DNA of 64,000 nucleotides from Arenicola marina (GCA_964019135.1 OZ025252.1:45916959-45980958); one strand, 5' to 3'; counted from the stretch's first letter, positions 33,079 to 44,469 are shown. The notes: generated from the sequence alone by a model not told the origin. Made by a program: numbers and translations.

Positions 33079-34500
33079 TTAACTTTGTGAATTTATGATG
33101 TAGACAACAGCCATGTTATCGCATAGGAAAAGGATGCGATGGTTCTGGAGTAACTGCCCCTGTACCCTAATGGCGAGGACGATTGGAAGCAGTTCCTTGA
33201 TGGTGATGTGGTGATCAAGCCAAGAGGGGGGCCAGCAACCTTGCAGCCAATGTGAGCTGAGCATAGCTGCGAACCCCAACCCAGAAGCATCGTTTTCGAG
33301 ACGAAGCTCCAGGGAGGAGCACCACTTATTGGGGAGTAGGAAAGGTCGGCCGTTAAAGCTCTCCAAAAACAGTAACCATGCTGCCATATCTTTCCGGGCT
33401 TCCGAGGTGAGGGTGATGTGATGACAGGGCTTGGTGACCTTGGCTGTTAGGTCGATAAGACGACGTAGAAAGGCCCGACCCGGAATGACCGCGCGACATG
33501 CGAAGTTAAGGTGTCCCACGAGCGGCTGTAACTCTTTCAGTGAGATAGTTTTGGATTTGCGATATTTCGCCAGGCGGCTGATGCATGCAACGACCTAATC
33601 CCGTGGCACATAGGCCGACATCTTTGTTGTATCGATGTCGATGACATGTAAGGTTGCTTTAGTGGTGGGAAGGACCGTTTTGGAATGCTTGATGGGAAAG
33701 TTAACTCGTGTAGCGAGTTTGGTGAATGTTTCGGTATAAGCAGAACCTAGAGTGGTTTGAGTGGGCGCAAGGAAGATAAAATCATCGAGGATATGGAAGA
33801 GCAATTCGACGTGAAATTTGTGGTGCAGAATTCAGTGGAGAGAGGTACTAAAAGCTTCGAAAACGGCGCAGCTGCAGCCCATTGGTAACAAACGGTCGTA
33901 GTAGTAGTGACCGTTCCAAGTAAACCCAAGGAGGTGATAATCGAAGGGAGACACAGGTAAAATACGAAAAGCGTGTGCGATGTCCACTTTAGCTATAAGA
34001 CAGTTGCGACCCAGGGTATTGATGAGGGACACAACATGGTCCAGGTCTTCGTAAGACACTCAGCACAGGTCAGCTGGAATACCGTCGTTAACCGATCGAC
34101 CGCAGGGACAAGAAAGATTGTGAATGAGACGGAACTGTCCGGCCTCCTTCATGGGCACGAGACCCAGGGGTGAAATAAACATATGAGGTAACGGGGGTTG
34201 AGAAAGGCCTAGCAATACGATTGTGCTTGAGCTCTTCCGCAAGGCGCTGAGAGACAATCTCTGGGTTTTGGGTGGCGGAGGGATGGTTAGACGATTCGGC
34301 ATTAGATATAGCACCGACAAAACCCAGAGAGAAGCTGTGGGTGATGCAGGATATTAGGTAGTCGCGGGCGACTGGGTTGTAACCACGGAGGAGAACCTTA
34401 AGTTCTTGTGGGTTTAGGGGGGGAGGGAGTTGATTGGGAATGGGTCGGGGTGGCCTTAGGGGTCCTGAGGCCACACTTTGTGGCAGGGTGCTTGCCCCCA
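33079..34500 (-). pseudogene. Reverse transcriptase/RNase H part of the DIRS/Ngaro-like element
   Basis: Recognisable by 'SPLGLVPMKEAGQFRLIHNLS', 'KVDIAHAFRILPVSPFDYHL', 'FHILDDFIFLAP' (the LDD active-site box) and an RNase H stretch 'LENDASGLGFAAML' and 'LFLCDNMAVVYII'. It is broken; treated as a fossil. Confidence 0.8.
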
Positions 34501-34659
34501 CATTTCTGACAGACGTGATGGTATCTGCACGTGGGCACCCCACACTTCCCTTGTGAGGAGTAGCGGAAGCACACTCCGACTCCGTCCGGTTTGATCCGGG
34601 CATGGCCGGGGCCTTGCCGAAAGGGCTGACGGGGAGATTGCCAAGCAGAGTTGGCGGCG

Positions 34660-35258
34660 ATGGCATCAAGGCCCGCAGTTTACGAAATTGCTCGTCGTGG
34701 ACTCTCCAGGCGTGACCCCCATGGGGGACCTGGCAAGGGTGCGCACAGTGTCCATGTACTTTAGCATGGCACATGCTTGTGAGGGGTTAGGCTGCAAAGC
34801 AATGGACGTACACAGCAAGAACGCGTCTGTCCACTGCTCGATGGAAGAAATGTGGCGATTAGCCTTTTCAGCCATATTCAAAGAGGGCGTCTGGCCGAGT
34901 TTGTCAAGAGTGACCATGACGGTTTGAGAGGATGGGCTGTTTTGCGGGAGGCTATTTGATCCTGTATAGCCTCGATGCGGGTAGATATGTCTTGTTGAGG
35001 TGGCGGGGCCTCAGGTGATTGTCTTGGGCGCTTCGGTGGCGCTGCCTCATCCAATCTTGTAGGGGGTCGCCTTGACCGGGGTGGGCGCTGGGGTGGTGGT
35101 GGGCTATCATCTCTCGCTGGGACTCGTACTGGCATCTTGCCTCTCGCAGGGACAGGAGCCTTGCCGGCACGAGTGCTAGCAGTATTGGTACGGCGAGGCA
35201 TAGCTGAGAGCAAGACTGACAGCGAAAGATTAATGTGATAAGGATTATAATTTATCAT
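34660..35258 (-). pseudogene. Gag-like part of the DIRS/Ngaro-like element
   Basis: A Pro/Arg-rich N-terminal stretch ('PPPPQRPPRSRRPPTRL') is followed by a helical gag-like piece with 'IEQWTDAFLL', as in DIRS-type capsid proteins. It belongs to the same fossil. Confidence 0.6.
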
Positions 35259-35369
35259 GCGTAGGCCAATAGTGATGTAGCAACTGACATGTGGGCCCCC
35301 AACAGTTGCAGGAAAAAGGCAACTCCGGCATAAGACAGAGTAAAAGGTAGAATAGCTGAAAATGCCAAG

Positions 35370-36240
35370 GAGTATTGCTACTCAGCATGGGCACAAAGTG
35401 TTAAAAGAGTATTGCTACTCCATCATGGGCACAAAGTGTCAAAAGAGTATTGCTACTCAAGCATGGGCACAGAGTACCAAAAGAGTATTGCTACTCAAGC
35501 ATGGGCACACAGTGCCAAAAGAGTATTGCTACTCCAGCATGGGCACAAAGTGCCAAAAGATTATTGCTACTCCAGCATGGGCACAAAGTGCCAAAAGAGT
35601 ATTGCTAATCCAGCATGGGCACAAAGTGCCAAAGAGTATTGCTACTCAAGCATGGGCACAAAGTGCCAAAAGAGTATTGCTACTCAGCATGGGCACAGTG
35701 TTAAAAGAGTATTGCTACTCCAGCATGGGCACACAGTGCCAAAGAGTATTGCTACTCAAGCATGGGCACAAAGTGCCAAAAGAGTATTGCTACTCAAGCA
35801 TGGACACAAAGTGCCAAAAGAGTATTGCTACCCAAGCATGGGCACAAATTGCCAAAAGAGTATTGCTACTCCAGCATGGGCACAAAGTGCCAAAAGAGTA
35901 TTGCTAATCCAGCATGGGCACAAAGTGCCAAAGAGTGTTGCTACTCAAGCATGGGCACAAAGTGCCAAAAGAGTATTGCTACTCAAGCATAGACACAAAG
36001 TGCCAAAAGAATATTGCTACTCAAGCATGGGCACAAAGTGCCAAAAGAGTATTGCTACTCAAGCATGGGCGCAGAGTGCCAAAAGAGTATTGCTACTCCA
36101 GCATCGGCACAAAGTGCCAAAGAGTATTGCTACTCAGCATGGGCACGGAGTGCCGAAGAGTATAACTAAACCTGCATGGGCACAGAGTGCCAAAGATTGT
36201 AGCTACTACAGTGTGGGCATAAATTGCCAAGAGTTTGGCT
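35370..36240. repeat. 38-bp minisatellite, ~22 units
   Basis: The unit is 'agagtattgctactccagca' plus 'tgggcacaaagtgccaaa'. Each unit contains two small inverted repeats, AGTA-TTGC-TACT and GGCAC-AAA-GTGCC. Copies near 36150-36240 are diverged. The array lies between the SGNH and gag regions, like the hairpin array of the first element. There are no unique spacers, so it is not a CRISPR array. Confidence 0.95.
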
Positions 36241-36360
36241 ACTACAGTGCCACAGTGCTGGCGCTGATAACCTAGTATAGGCATAGTAACCTATTGATAA
36301 CCTAGTATAGGCATAGTTAGGCACAGTGTAGTGCTACTGGATGACATATCTTGATACATA

Positions 36361-36603
36361 TTACTTTCTGAACTCAGGGAGAGTATTAGTTGCAGCAATA
36401 ATGGCACCCCGTACACTGGCATAATACTTAGTAAGGGCTTGTGTGGTAAGGTGGGTTCCATCGCACAGGCAAGCCCTCCAATTTGCCCAAATACCTCTGT
36501 GGCGCCAGAAAGTAATCGACATATTGTTGGTGCATAACCGTAGCATTGCAGTATTATAGGTAATGACTTTGGCATTGAAGTTCTTTGTAGCCTGGGGAGA
36601 CAT
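36361..36603 (-). pseudogene. SGNH-like C-terminal piece of the DIRS/Ngaro-like element
   Basis: Contains 'ITFWRHRGIW' and 'CDGTHLTTQALTKYYASVRG', matching the 'ISFWLHK' and 'DGIHPNREG' region of the element at 1.2-6.2 kb. It lies on the far side of the SINE/gypsy insertions from the N-terminal piece. Confidence 0.65.
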
Positions 36604-36671
36604 GGCTCGAAAGAAAACTTAGGAGATAATCACCCGAGCGACTGAGTATACCGTAACCAGGTGTGTAGTAT
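36603..36671 (-). mobile_element. tRNA-derived SINE, 3' part
   Basis: Tail of the SINE whose head is at 42636-42786. The two parts were separated by the gypsy insertion. The edge near 36590-36603 ('gcctggggagaca') resembles the other edge near 42789 ('gcctggggcgaga') and may be the SINE's target-site duplication. Confidence 0.5.
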
Positions 36672-37035
36672 TGTTACGCGTCGTGCCTGGGATCCAGGCA
36701 GGTCACCCCTCGCAGTGTGGGACCCAATGGACTCGCCCAGGGTCAAGGTCGCCGGCAAACGAGCACCGAAGTGACTCAACAACTTGTAGCTATAAATGTT
36801 CTAGCGATTTATTTAAGTCCGGTGAAACTTAGGAACAACTGTGGTGAGCCACAACATAATAATCAAATAGTGATATAACGTGCCAGTCTTTCGCGTTACC
36901 CACATTCAATCACGTTTCTCTTTCTCCGTCACCCGCCGTTCTGTTTACCCAGCTCCCCTCCACCGATTTTCCCACCGCACACTCCCCACTGAGGTCTAGT
37001 TTTCCCCTTATACTATCAGATGCTCCATCGTAACA
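36672..37035 (-). repeat. 3' long terminal repeat of the gypsy element
   Basis: 364 bases with TGTTAC...GTAACA ends; practically identical to the other copy at 42272-42635. Confidence 0.97.
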
Positions 37036-37050
37036 ATACCCCCTCCTTAG
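37036..37050 (-). promoter_or_regulatory. Polypurine tract of the gypsy element
   Basis: The minus strand reads AAGGAGGGGGTAT directly before the 3' LTR, the expected primer site for plus-strand DNA synthesis. Confidence 0.8.
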
Positions 37051-37138
37051 CTTTTGTCGTCTCGACAAGGTATAAATCCTCATGAATAGTAAAACATCAA
37101 AGAATCAAAACTGAATTGTTACAATATCACAAATAACA

Positions 37139-40100
37139 TCAATATCGAATAAAGTCCTCATGTCTTGTCGGTTTCCTGCGTTGCCTGGTGGACCGCCTCA
37201 GTTCCGGTGCTCTCTGATCAACTGCACCGCGCTCCACACGCTCCGTACCAGCATCTTCATCTGTCATCATGTCATCATTCACTGGCACGGAATCAGCTCC
37301 CACAGTCAAGGTAGAAGGATTCTCCACCTGTAGCTGTTCCTGTATTCCAGCAACAATCTCGGGTTCCGGAAGTTCTTCTCCCCAGGTATATCGCCCAGGT
37401 CCGCGGTACCGCCACAACCGATTGGCGTGGACGATTTTCGCCTTACTTCGTCCGGCTCGTATGCGGAAAGTCACGTCGGACAGACGATCGACAATGACAT
37501 ACGGCCCCTCCCAGTTGCTCATCAACTTCGGAGATAGACCCTTCTTCCGCCGAGGGTTGTACAGCCAGACATGATCGTCTTTCTTGAAGGTCACTTCACT
37601 GGCCTTCAAGTCATGTCTTCTTTTCATAGTCTCTCCAGAGATCTTCAAGTTCTCGCGCACTTGATGATGTACCTCTCCCATTCGTTCTTGTAGTTCTCGG
37701 ACGTAGCTCGGGATGTCCCTCGGGAACTCCTCATCTGGGGGTCTTCCGGTAAGCAAGTCGACAGGCAAGCGCAATTCTCGCCCAAGCATCAGCTTTGCCG
37801 GTGTATATCCCGTAGATTCATGCTCACATGATCTGTACGCCATCAACAGCGGTGCCAGCTTCTCTTCCCACTCATCCTGTCCAGTTTGACAGTATTTCGC
37901 TAGCTCTTGTCCGAGGGTCCAATTAAACTTCTCAACCATGCCGTCAGATTGCGGTCGTAGAGGAGTTGTTCTCGTCTTCTGGATTCCTAGTAGACTGCAG
38001 CATTCTTTGAAGACAGCAGACTCAAAGTTGCTTCCCTGATCGGAATGCAGTTCATCGGGCATCCCAAATCGCCAGAAGAAATCCAGCAGTGCACTGGCCA
38101 CAGTAGTAGCTTCCTGATTTGGGATTGCGTACGCTTCTGGCCATTTGGTGTAATAGTCCATAGCTACGCAAATGTAGCGACTACCGGAAGTTGAAAGCGG
38201 TAGCGGCCCAGCGATATCCACCGCTACTCTCTCCATTGGGGCTCCAACTTGGTACAACTGCATTGGGGCCCTGCCTTGACGTTGTGGTCCCTTCTTGGCG
38301 CAGCAGATAGTGCAGCATCGGCACCACTCCTCTACGTCACGTCGCATGCCTAACCAATAGAATCTCTGTCGCAAGTGACTGAGCGTCTTCTTGACGCCGA
38401 GATGACCTCCAGATATGTTATTGTGTGCTTCCATCATGACATCGGCTCGAAGGTTCTTCGGCATCACCGTCTGCCAGTACCTGATCACCCCATCTGGCGA
38501 CTCCCACTTCCGCTGGAGAACGCCGTCGTCTAGCCGCAGCATGTCCCATTGCGTCCAATAGTTCTTGGTGTTGGCACTCGTACTCGAAATCTTCTCCCAC
38601 GCTGGTCGGAGGACACTCTGACCAAGGTGGTGGATGATGGGCAGCAAGTCCTTATCCGCTTTCTGCGATGTGGCGATGTTATCTGTTACGTCGTCTGTTA
38701 AAACTGTCTGACAACACACCGTTGCCTCCTTATTGTGGCAGTGGTGACATTCTTCGTCGCAAGGTCGACGGCTCAAGCTGTCGGCATTCGCGTGACTCTT
38801 CCCGGGTCGATACTCGATCTGATAGTCATACTGGTCCATCTTCCCAATCCATCGAGCCAGTTGACCCTCAGGGTTTTTCAGGCTTCGCAGCCAACGCAAC
38901 GCAGCGTGGTCTGTACGGATGGTGAATTGCGCTCCATACAAGTACGGATGGAAGTGACTTAGACTTTTCACTATTGCCAAAAGCTCCTTCCTAGTCACGC
39001 AGTAGTTTTTCTCGGCGTTGCTGAGACCTCGGCTGAAGTAGGCGACTACGTGTTCAGCGCCGTCCTTCCTCTGAGACAGGACGCCGCTGATGCCGGTGTT
39101 GCTTGCGTCACAGTCCAGTACATACGGCTGAGTTGGGTCAGGAAATGGTAATACTGGTGCAGTAGCCAAAGCTTCTTTCAGGAGAGAAAACGCCCGTTTG
39201 CACTCGTTCGACCACACAAAGTCACAGCCTTTCTTCGTTAGATCATGCAGAGGTGCTGCAATAGAAGCAAAGTCCTTCACAAATCTTCTGTAATAAGTAC
39301 AGAGTCCCACAAAACTTCTCACTTCACTCACACACGTGGGAACGGGCCAATTCGTGACGGCTGACACTTTTTCAGGATCAGTGCGGACGCCATTTTCTCC
39401 CACAAGATGTCCAAGGAACGGGACCTCTTTCTGAAACAATTGACACTTCCGGGGATTCAGTTTCAGCTGTGCGGCTCGGAATCTGTCGAGTACTTCAACC
39501 AGTCGTTCTAGTTCTTGTTCGAAACTCACTCCGAACACATTCACATCGTCGAGAAACACAATTGACGTTTTCCAATGAAGACCTTCAAGAATTCGCTCCA
39601 TCAAGCGCTCAAAAGTTGCAGGCGAATTACATAACCCAAACGGCATGACGCGAAACTGCCACAAACCCTGCCCGTAAGAGAAAGCCGTCTTCGACTTGTC
39701 AGCATCGGCCATTTTCACCTGGTGGTAGCCGGACTTCAGATCCAGAGTGCTGAACTATTTAGCTCCAGTTAAAGCGTCCAGAGTGTCGTCCACTCTAGGT
39801 AAAGGATACGAGTCCTTGACTGTCACTTGGTTAAGTGCGCGATAATCCACACAACACCTTGTAGACCCGTCCTTCTTCTTCACCAGGACCACAGCGGATG
39901 ACCATGGGCTACTAGATTTCTCTACTACGTCTTGTTTGACGTAGTCTTCCATCACTTTCTCCATCTCCTGTCGCTGGATTGGGCCCATTCTTCTTGGCGG
40001 TTGTTTGATTGGCGCATGATCACCAGTATTAATGTGGTGCTCTGTCAAGTCCGTGCGTCCAAGGTCATGGTCTCCGGAAGAAAACACATCAGCGTAGGAC

Positions 40101-41092
40101 ACTAACAATTCTCTGAGTCTGTCTGTCTGTTGGGAATCGAGACACGATGAACTTCTCTGAAACAGATCCTGAAGATAATCAGGCAATTCCTCATTGCCAT
40201 CTGGCTGGTTTACTTTGCACACTCTAGTCTGAATTTGCACAACTTCCTGACACAACCCAACTTGACTTCCTTCACGTACTGTTTGTGGCTGGCAAGAAAC
40301 ATTTGCCATCACGATTGGAACGACTTCTTCATTCAAATCAACTAAAGTCCTGCCTACCATCAATCCGTCTGCTAGTGCAACGCTCTCATCTCCTTCGACC
40401 ATCCCGTAACGAGCATTCAGTGTTCTCTCGGCTTTACACAATAGCAGTTTCTCGGATTTGGGAGGCACAATGGTTGTCCTACAAGCAGTAAACGTGGTAC
40501 TGGTTTCACCAACAGCGCGAACAGGAATCGTCTGTCCATCACACCTCATCTGCATCCTTCCCAGATCCAGATAACACTCCCTGGGTAACAGGAAGTCTAG
40601 ACCCAAGATACAGGGTTCGTCAATATCTGCCACATAGACTGAGTGTTTGGTCTCGACACTTCCCAACCTCAACAAAATATCAATAGGTCCCCACAAGACA
40701 GCACAGTGACCTGTCACACCACAGATCTTCTGCTTGGCTTCGGGTAAGTGTCTCTGCGTTGTCATATCCGGTCTGATGAACGTCTTCTCTGAAGCTGTGT
40801 CGATGACAATAGGACATCTTCTTCCCTCTATCTCTCCCATGGCTTGGATCGAACTGGCTGTTTCTACTGGCCTGGAGACCAACAACTGGGACTGCGACGG
40901 GTAGACTGGCTTTCGTCCCGCATTACCAGCCTCTACTCGTTTCCCGAAGCTTGCGCCGCCACCGTAGAGTCCTGCTGCTGCAGGCATTCCCACTGCATGT
41001 GACCAGGTCTGCCACAGCGCCAGCACGTTCTCTGTTGTGCACTGCCGTCCGCATGGTAAGCGCTCTGATCCTCCCTCCTTAGTTTCCCGCAA
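37139..41092 (-). pseudogene. Gypsy pol region (protease, RT, RNase H, integrase)
   Basis: Order: aspartic protease ('[14 protein letters not shown]', D-T-A/S active site), reverse transcriptase ('[19 protein letters not shown]', 'FLDDVNVFG' catalytic box), RNase H ('LDCDASNTGISGVLSQ', 'TDHAALRWL'), zinc-binding integrase head, integrase core ('VDIAGP', 'SDQGSNFES', 'QSDGMVEKFNW') and a tail with a 'GPYVIVDRLSDVTFRI' module. No chromodomain is obvious. It looks broken about once; treated as a recent fossil. Confidence 0.9.
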
Positions 41093-42219
41093 TTTCTCCG
41101 CAAGTGTCCTGGTTTACCACAATGCCAACAGCCCCCTTGACGCCTTTCAGACAGTACATGTCCTACTCGCGTCCGAAATCCTGAATTTGAGTCAGTCTGG
41201 AATCTTTCAGTACTCGATTTCACGTATGATTCAAATTCAAGTGCTCGTGCTAAGGCTTCCTGCAATCCAGCCGGTTGCGCCTGTTTCACCTGAATCTTGA
41301 GCTGAGTACTATCTAAGGCGTCAATAAACTGATCCCTTAAAAGGATCCTGATGACCTCCGTACCTCCATCAGGATAGGCCTTGTGGGCAATGTTTTCTAG
41401 GTCTTGAGCAAGCTGTTGTAGTGATTCTCCCCGACCTCTGATCCGGGTCCGGAATCTCGCCCTATAGACTTCGTCTTGATGTCGGGTTCCGTACCGTCTG
41501 TCCAAGGCATCTGCTAGGGCCTCATAGCTGTGACGTTGATCTCTCGAGAGCTGACCCAGGATCTCGACTGTTGGGCCTTTTAAGCTCGTGGCCAGCTGGG
41601 TGGCGCATTGTTGATCTGTCCACTCATTGGCTTCCGCCAAAAGTTCGAATTGCGCCCGGTATGCTTCCCATGGCACTTTGCCATCAAATTCTTGAGGCTT
41701 CCGACTTACGTGGTTGGAGCTAGAGGTGGGAACCAACGGCGTGGAGAAGAGAGGGGCAGTTGGGTTAACAACAGGATAAGTCTCCAAGTCCATACTCAAC
41801 TGACGCGTGTCCGCGTCGTCTCGGTAGTTCTCATAACGTTCTGCGACACGTGTTCCTCCGACTTCACTTCTCAGGTTTCTCAGGTCGGTAGTCACCGCGT
41901 CCCTTAGCTGTCCGATATCTTCGCAGACGGCGTCTACTCTCTCTGTTAGGGTCTCACAGGCCTGATTCACCTGAGACTCCAGCGTCTTGTTCCTGTCAGT
42001 ACACTGTTTGTCCAGTTGTTGTCTGACCTGGCGCAACGCACTGGTTTGGACGTCAGCATGACGGCACAGCTGCTCGTCCAGTTGTTGCCGTAACTCCTGC
42101 CGAAACTCCAGTATGACTTGCTGCGATCTGTCAGCCTGAACCTCAATAGCCTTCAACAGGTCCGCCATGCTGATTTCCGAAAGTTGTTCTTGTGTCTTAC
42201 TGCGAGTGCCGCTTGCCAT
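40933..42219 (-). CDS. Gypsy gag
   Basis: About 428 residues. A coiled-coil-rich N-terminal half (Gln/Glu/Leu-rich, ~10-130), a capsid-like middle ('[20 protein letters not shown]', 'DALDRRYG') and two C-terminal CCHC knuckles. It packages the element RNA in the usual scheme. Its end overlaps the start of pol. Confidence 0.9.
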   Translation of the reverse strand: MASGTRSKTQEQLSEISMADLLKAIEVQADRSQQVILEFRQELRQQLDEQLCRHADVQTSALRQVRQQLDKQCTDRNKTLESQVNQACETLTERVDAVCEDIGQLRDAVTTDLRNLRSEVGGTRVAERYENYRDDADTRQLSMDLETYPVVNPTAPLFSTPLVPTSSSNHVSRKPQEFDGKVPWEAYRAQFELLAEANEWTDQQCATQLATSLKGPTVEILGQLSRDQRHSYEALADALDRRYGTRHQDEVYRARFRTRIRGRGESLQQLAQDLENIAHKAYPDGGTEVIRILLRDQFIDALDSTQLKIQVKQAQPAGLQEALARALEFESYVKSSTERFQTDSNSGFRTRVGHVLSERRQGGCWHCGKPGHLRRNCGKLRREDQSAYHADGSAQQRTCWRCGRPGHMQWECLQQQDSTVAAQASGNE

Positions 42220-42251
42220 GGCTAGTTGTCACAACGCGCATCAAAAAGAAC

Positions 42252-42270
42252 AATCCCACTTCTGACACCA
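42252..42270 (-). promoter_or_regulatory. tRNA-Leu primer binding site of the gypsy element
   Basis: The plus strand AATCCCACTTCTGACACCA is the 3' end of a metazoan tRNA-Leu plus CCA, so the minus strand next to the 5' LTR is its exact complement. This predicts tRNA-Leu priming. Confidence 0.85.
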
Positions 42271-42271
42271 A

Positions 42272-42635
42272 TGTTACGCGTCGTGCCTGGGATCCAGGCA
42301 GGTCACCCCTCGCAGTATGGGACCCAATGGACTCGCCCAGGGTCAAGGTCGCCGGCAAACGAGCACCGAAGTGACTCAACAACTTGTAGCTATAAATGTT
42401 CTAGCGATTTATTTAAGTCCGGTGAAACTTAGGAACAACTGTGGTGAGCCACAACATAATAATCAAATAGTGATATAACGTGCCAGTCTTTCGCGTTACC
42501 CACATTCAATCACGTTTCTCTTTCTCCGTCACCCGCCGTTCTGTTTACCCAGCTCCCCTCCACCGATTTTCCCACCGCACACTCCCCACTGAGGTCTAGT
42601 TTTCCCCTTATACTATCAGATGCTCCATCGTAACA
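42272..42635 (-). repeat. 5' long terminal repeat of the gypsy element
   Basis: 364 bases; partner of 36672-37035. The TATAAA-like 'ctataaatg' on the opposite strand is present in both copies. Confidence 0.97.
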
Positions 42636-42786
42636 GTATTTCCGGTCCCAGGCCCGAATGGACGCCGAAAGTTGTCTACCCGCAGAGGCGGGATTCGAAC
42701 CATCAACCTTCGCACCCAGAGCGAGCACCTTACGCATTAGGCCAAAGTGAACTTCCCATTTGGCCCGAGGCGCTTGGTGTCTTTCA
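42636..42786 (-). mobile_element. tRNA-Pro-like SINE, 5' part
   Basis: The minus strand shows RNA polymerase III box A (TGGCCTAATGCG) and box B (GGTTCGAATCC). A 7-base anticodon loop, TCTGGGT, would read TGG (proline), framed by CTCGC/GCGA(A). The acceptor stem does not pair, so it is a SINE head and not a working tRNA gene. Its 3' part continues at 36603-36671 beyond the gypsy insertion. Confidence 0.75.
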
Positions 42787-43122
42787 TCCACCGGGCCTGG
42801 GGCGAGATATCACACTCTGCGTGGCTAAGTCCTCAGGGTCGGCCGCACGACACAGATCATTAGATCCTATATCCAGAAAAACTATGCGAGGGCTGAGGCT
42901 TTGAATCATGTGTAGCTCTTCCCAGAGATGAGATAACTCAATCCCACCGATGCCATGGAAAAAGACCTCGTGCATGGATCTATCCAGGCCAAGGCATGCG
43001 TCCTTTTGGAGCGCAAATTCACAAAGGCGACGAGTGAAAGAGTGCCCTAAAATTAGAGTGGACACATGAGGAGAGGATATTTCGTGAGATCTAGGATGGA
43101 CAGAGTCAGGTTTGGGTTCCAT
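42784..43122 (-). pseudogene. SGNH-like N-terminal piece of the DIRS/Ngaro-like element
   Basis: Contains 'LILGHSFTRR' (block I, GHS in place of GDS), 'FHGIGGIEL' (block III type) and 'FLDIGSNDLC' (GSND block). It ends at the SINE boundary. Confidence 0.7.
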
Positions 43123-43299
43123 ACCGTCCTGGTTGTGTAGCGGGATAAAACGAAAGTGGTTGGTCGCGATTGTGGGACATGAGCAGCGGTTGTTAAACTT
43201 AAATTTCGTAGAACCGCAAAATAGTTTTTACCCTGCAAAGATGGCCGACCGATAAGAAATAGTAAGATGCGTGCGCACTGCAAATAAGGCCGGAGTAAA

Positions 43300-43895
43300 C
43301 ATCACGTGAGCGTTGACCCTAGACACAAACATAACGCGCCCCTGCAAGGTGCGCTGGTCTGCCCGCCAGGTCCTACGCGGTCATAGGGACCCGTGTAAGA
43401 CGGACTAGAAGAGCATTCCAGGGGCTGTATAAAACAGATTTACTGCGTGAAATCTTCCATTTACGGCGGACCTCCCCCTCCCCCGAAAACCCAACAATGT
43501 ACTAAGTCCCCCCCCCCCCCTCCACCTCTTTCTCCCCCCGGGACAGCAGCGTTACAAATAGAACACCAGTGGGATTTGCAGCGTGCCACAGCCCGCGAAG
43601 TGAGTTGTGGGCCACCAGGCGGCAACCGCCGCCTGGCGAAGATGCGCAGCAGAGATCGCAATGAAGGCGCATGCGCGAAGTTTCAAAAATATTGCGGAAA
43701 GGCGAGTCCTACTTCATGTGTGAACGATTAGCTTATATTCACGAATATTTGCTTATGTATATGAATGAAAGGTATGTATTTACAAATACTATGCTGTACA
43801 GAAGTCACCCAGGTTTCAGTGTGACACCGTAACACAAGACCAACAGGAGCTTTTATCCTTTGTTGACAGTCTTGTCACACACCCTACTAGTCCCT
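43300..43895. other. No gene seen
   Basis: Contains a C12-type run near 43509-43520 and a GC hairpin 'aggcggcaaccgccgcct' near 43618-43635. No supported gene. Confidence 0.5.
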
Positions 43896-43900
43896 AGGCT

Positions 43901-44008
43901 AGCCTGAAAGTTCAGACGGTACAGTCTGGACACTTGTTCTTGTGACTGTAACAGTTGTTACAGTACATCATCAGACTGTCAAACTGTAACGTCTGAACAT
44001 TCAGGCTA
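43901..44008. mobile_element. ~108-bp palindromic MITE
   Basis: Begins AGCCTGAAAGTTCAGACG and ends in the near-complement (CGTCTGAACATTCAGGCT). The tips themselves contain the palindrome CTGAA.GTTCAG. A single related end lies at 57010-57069. Confidence 0.75.
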
Positions 44009-44289
44009 CTATCACCCAAGCCCCAAGTCGCCTAATTCAAGGAATAGGTTACATCACATGGGACTACACCCCCCCCCCCCCCCCCGCTGCCCCCGGCCTG
44101 TATCAGTTGATTTACGGCGCCTGTGCAGCCACTGAACCCTCTACACTACAGTACAGGAACCCTAAACGCCGGAGGGAGTGGGGGGTCGACCTGCCCCCAT
44201 CCCTCTCTCTGAAGTTTGTGGCTCTTGTACGTTCCCCTAGATGATACTGCTGTGATATCTCTCGGCCCGGCCCTCCGTGGACCCCTCCA

Positions 44290-44460
44290 CAGACCTACCC
44301 CTGTATACGGGGATCAAGGGTCACGAACTGACCCGGAAAGTTTTTGGTTCCCGCCATGGTTTGGGCTTGAACCACCGACCTCTCGCTTCCCAGGACGTTC
44401 GGAGCGTAACGTCAAACGCGATGCGCCAAAGGGATAATCCCGTTGGCGCAGGTTGTTTTC
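44290..44460 (-). mobile_element. tRNA-like SINE remnant
   Basis: The minus strand shows a box A-like TGGCGCATCGCG and a box B-like GGTTCAAGCCC, with a GACGTT/AACGTC stem between them. No tRNA acceptor stem is present. No relation to the tRNA-Pro-like SINE beyond the Pol III boxes is visible. Confidence 0.5.
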
Positions 44461-44469
44461 GGTCAATTT

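Larger units (their letters stand above)
36672..42635 (-). mobile_element. Ty3/gypsy LTR retrotransposon, nearly whole, recent
   Basis: Two 364-base long terminal repeats (36672-37035 and 42272-42635) begin TGTTAC and end GTAACA, differ at about one base, and are flanked by a 4-base GTAT duplication. The internal region on the minus strand holds gag (42219-40933) with two CCHC knuckles ('[14 protein letters not shown]', '[14 protein letters not shown]') and pol (about 41092-37139): protease, reverse transcriptase, RNase H ('KSHANADSLSR') and integrase ('VDIAGPLPLS' core). Gag and pol overlap in different frames, as in families that use ribosomal frameshifting. It has about one break in pol. 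The matching LTRs imply a very young insertion. Confidence 0.95.
31300..43300 (-). mobile_element. DIRS/Ngaro-like element with nested SINE and gypsy insertions
   Basis: Own parts on the minus strand, 5' to 3': SGNH-hydrolase-like region in two pieces (about 43120-42790 and 36603-36361), a 38-bp minisatellite (36240-35370), gag-like region (about 35260-34660), reverse transcriptase and RNase H (about 34500-33080), tyrosine recombinase (about 32980-32484) and repeated 3' sequences to about 31300. Between the SGNH pieces lies a tRNA-derived SINE, and within that SINE a full Ty3/gypsy element. The outer element is a fossil with several breaks. Its part order repeats that of 1218-6174. Confidence 0.75.

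Noticed and set aside
35362-36275. Long frames, and CRISPR-like look, of the 38-bp array
   Set aside because: Units are adjacent with no unique spacers, so it is a minisatellite. The frames are open because the unit has no stop in any plus-strand frame and 38 is not a multiple of three.
42640-42786. Functional tRNA-Pro gene
   Set aside because: Box A, box B and a TGG anticodon loop are present, but the acceptor stem does not pair and the sequence continues into a SINE body.
44290-44460. Functional tRNA gene
   Set aside because: Box A- and B-like words only; no cloverleaf with a paired acceptor stem.
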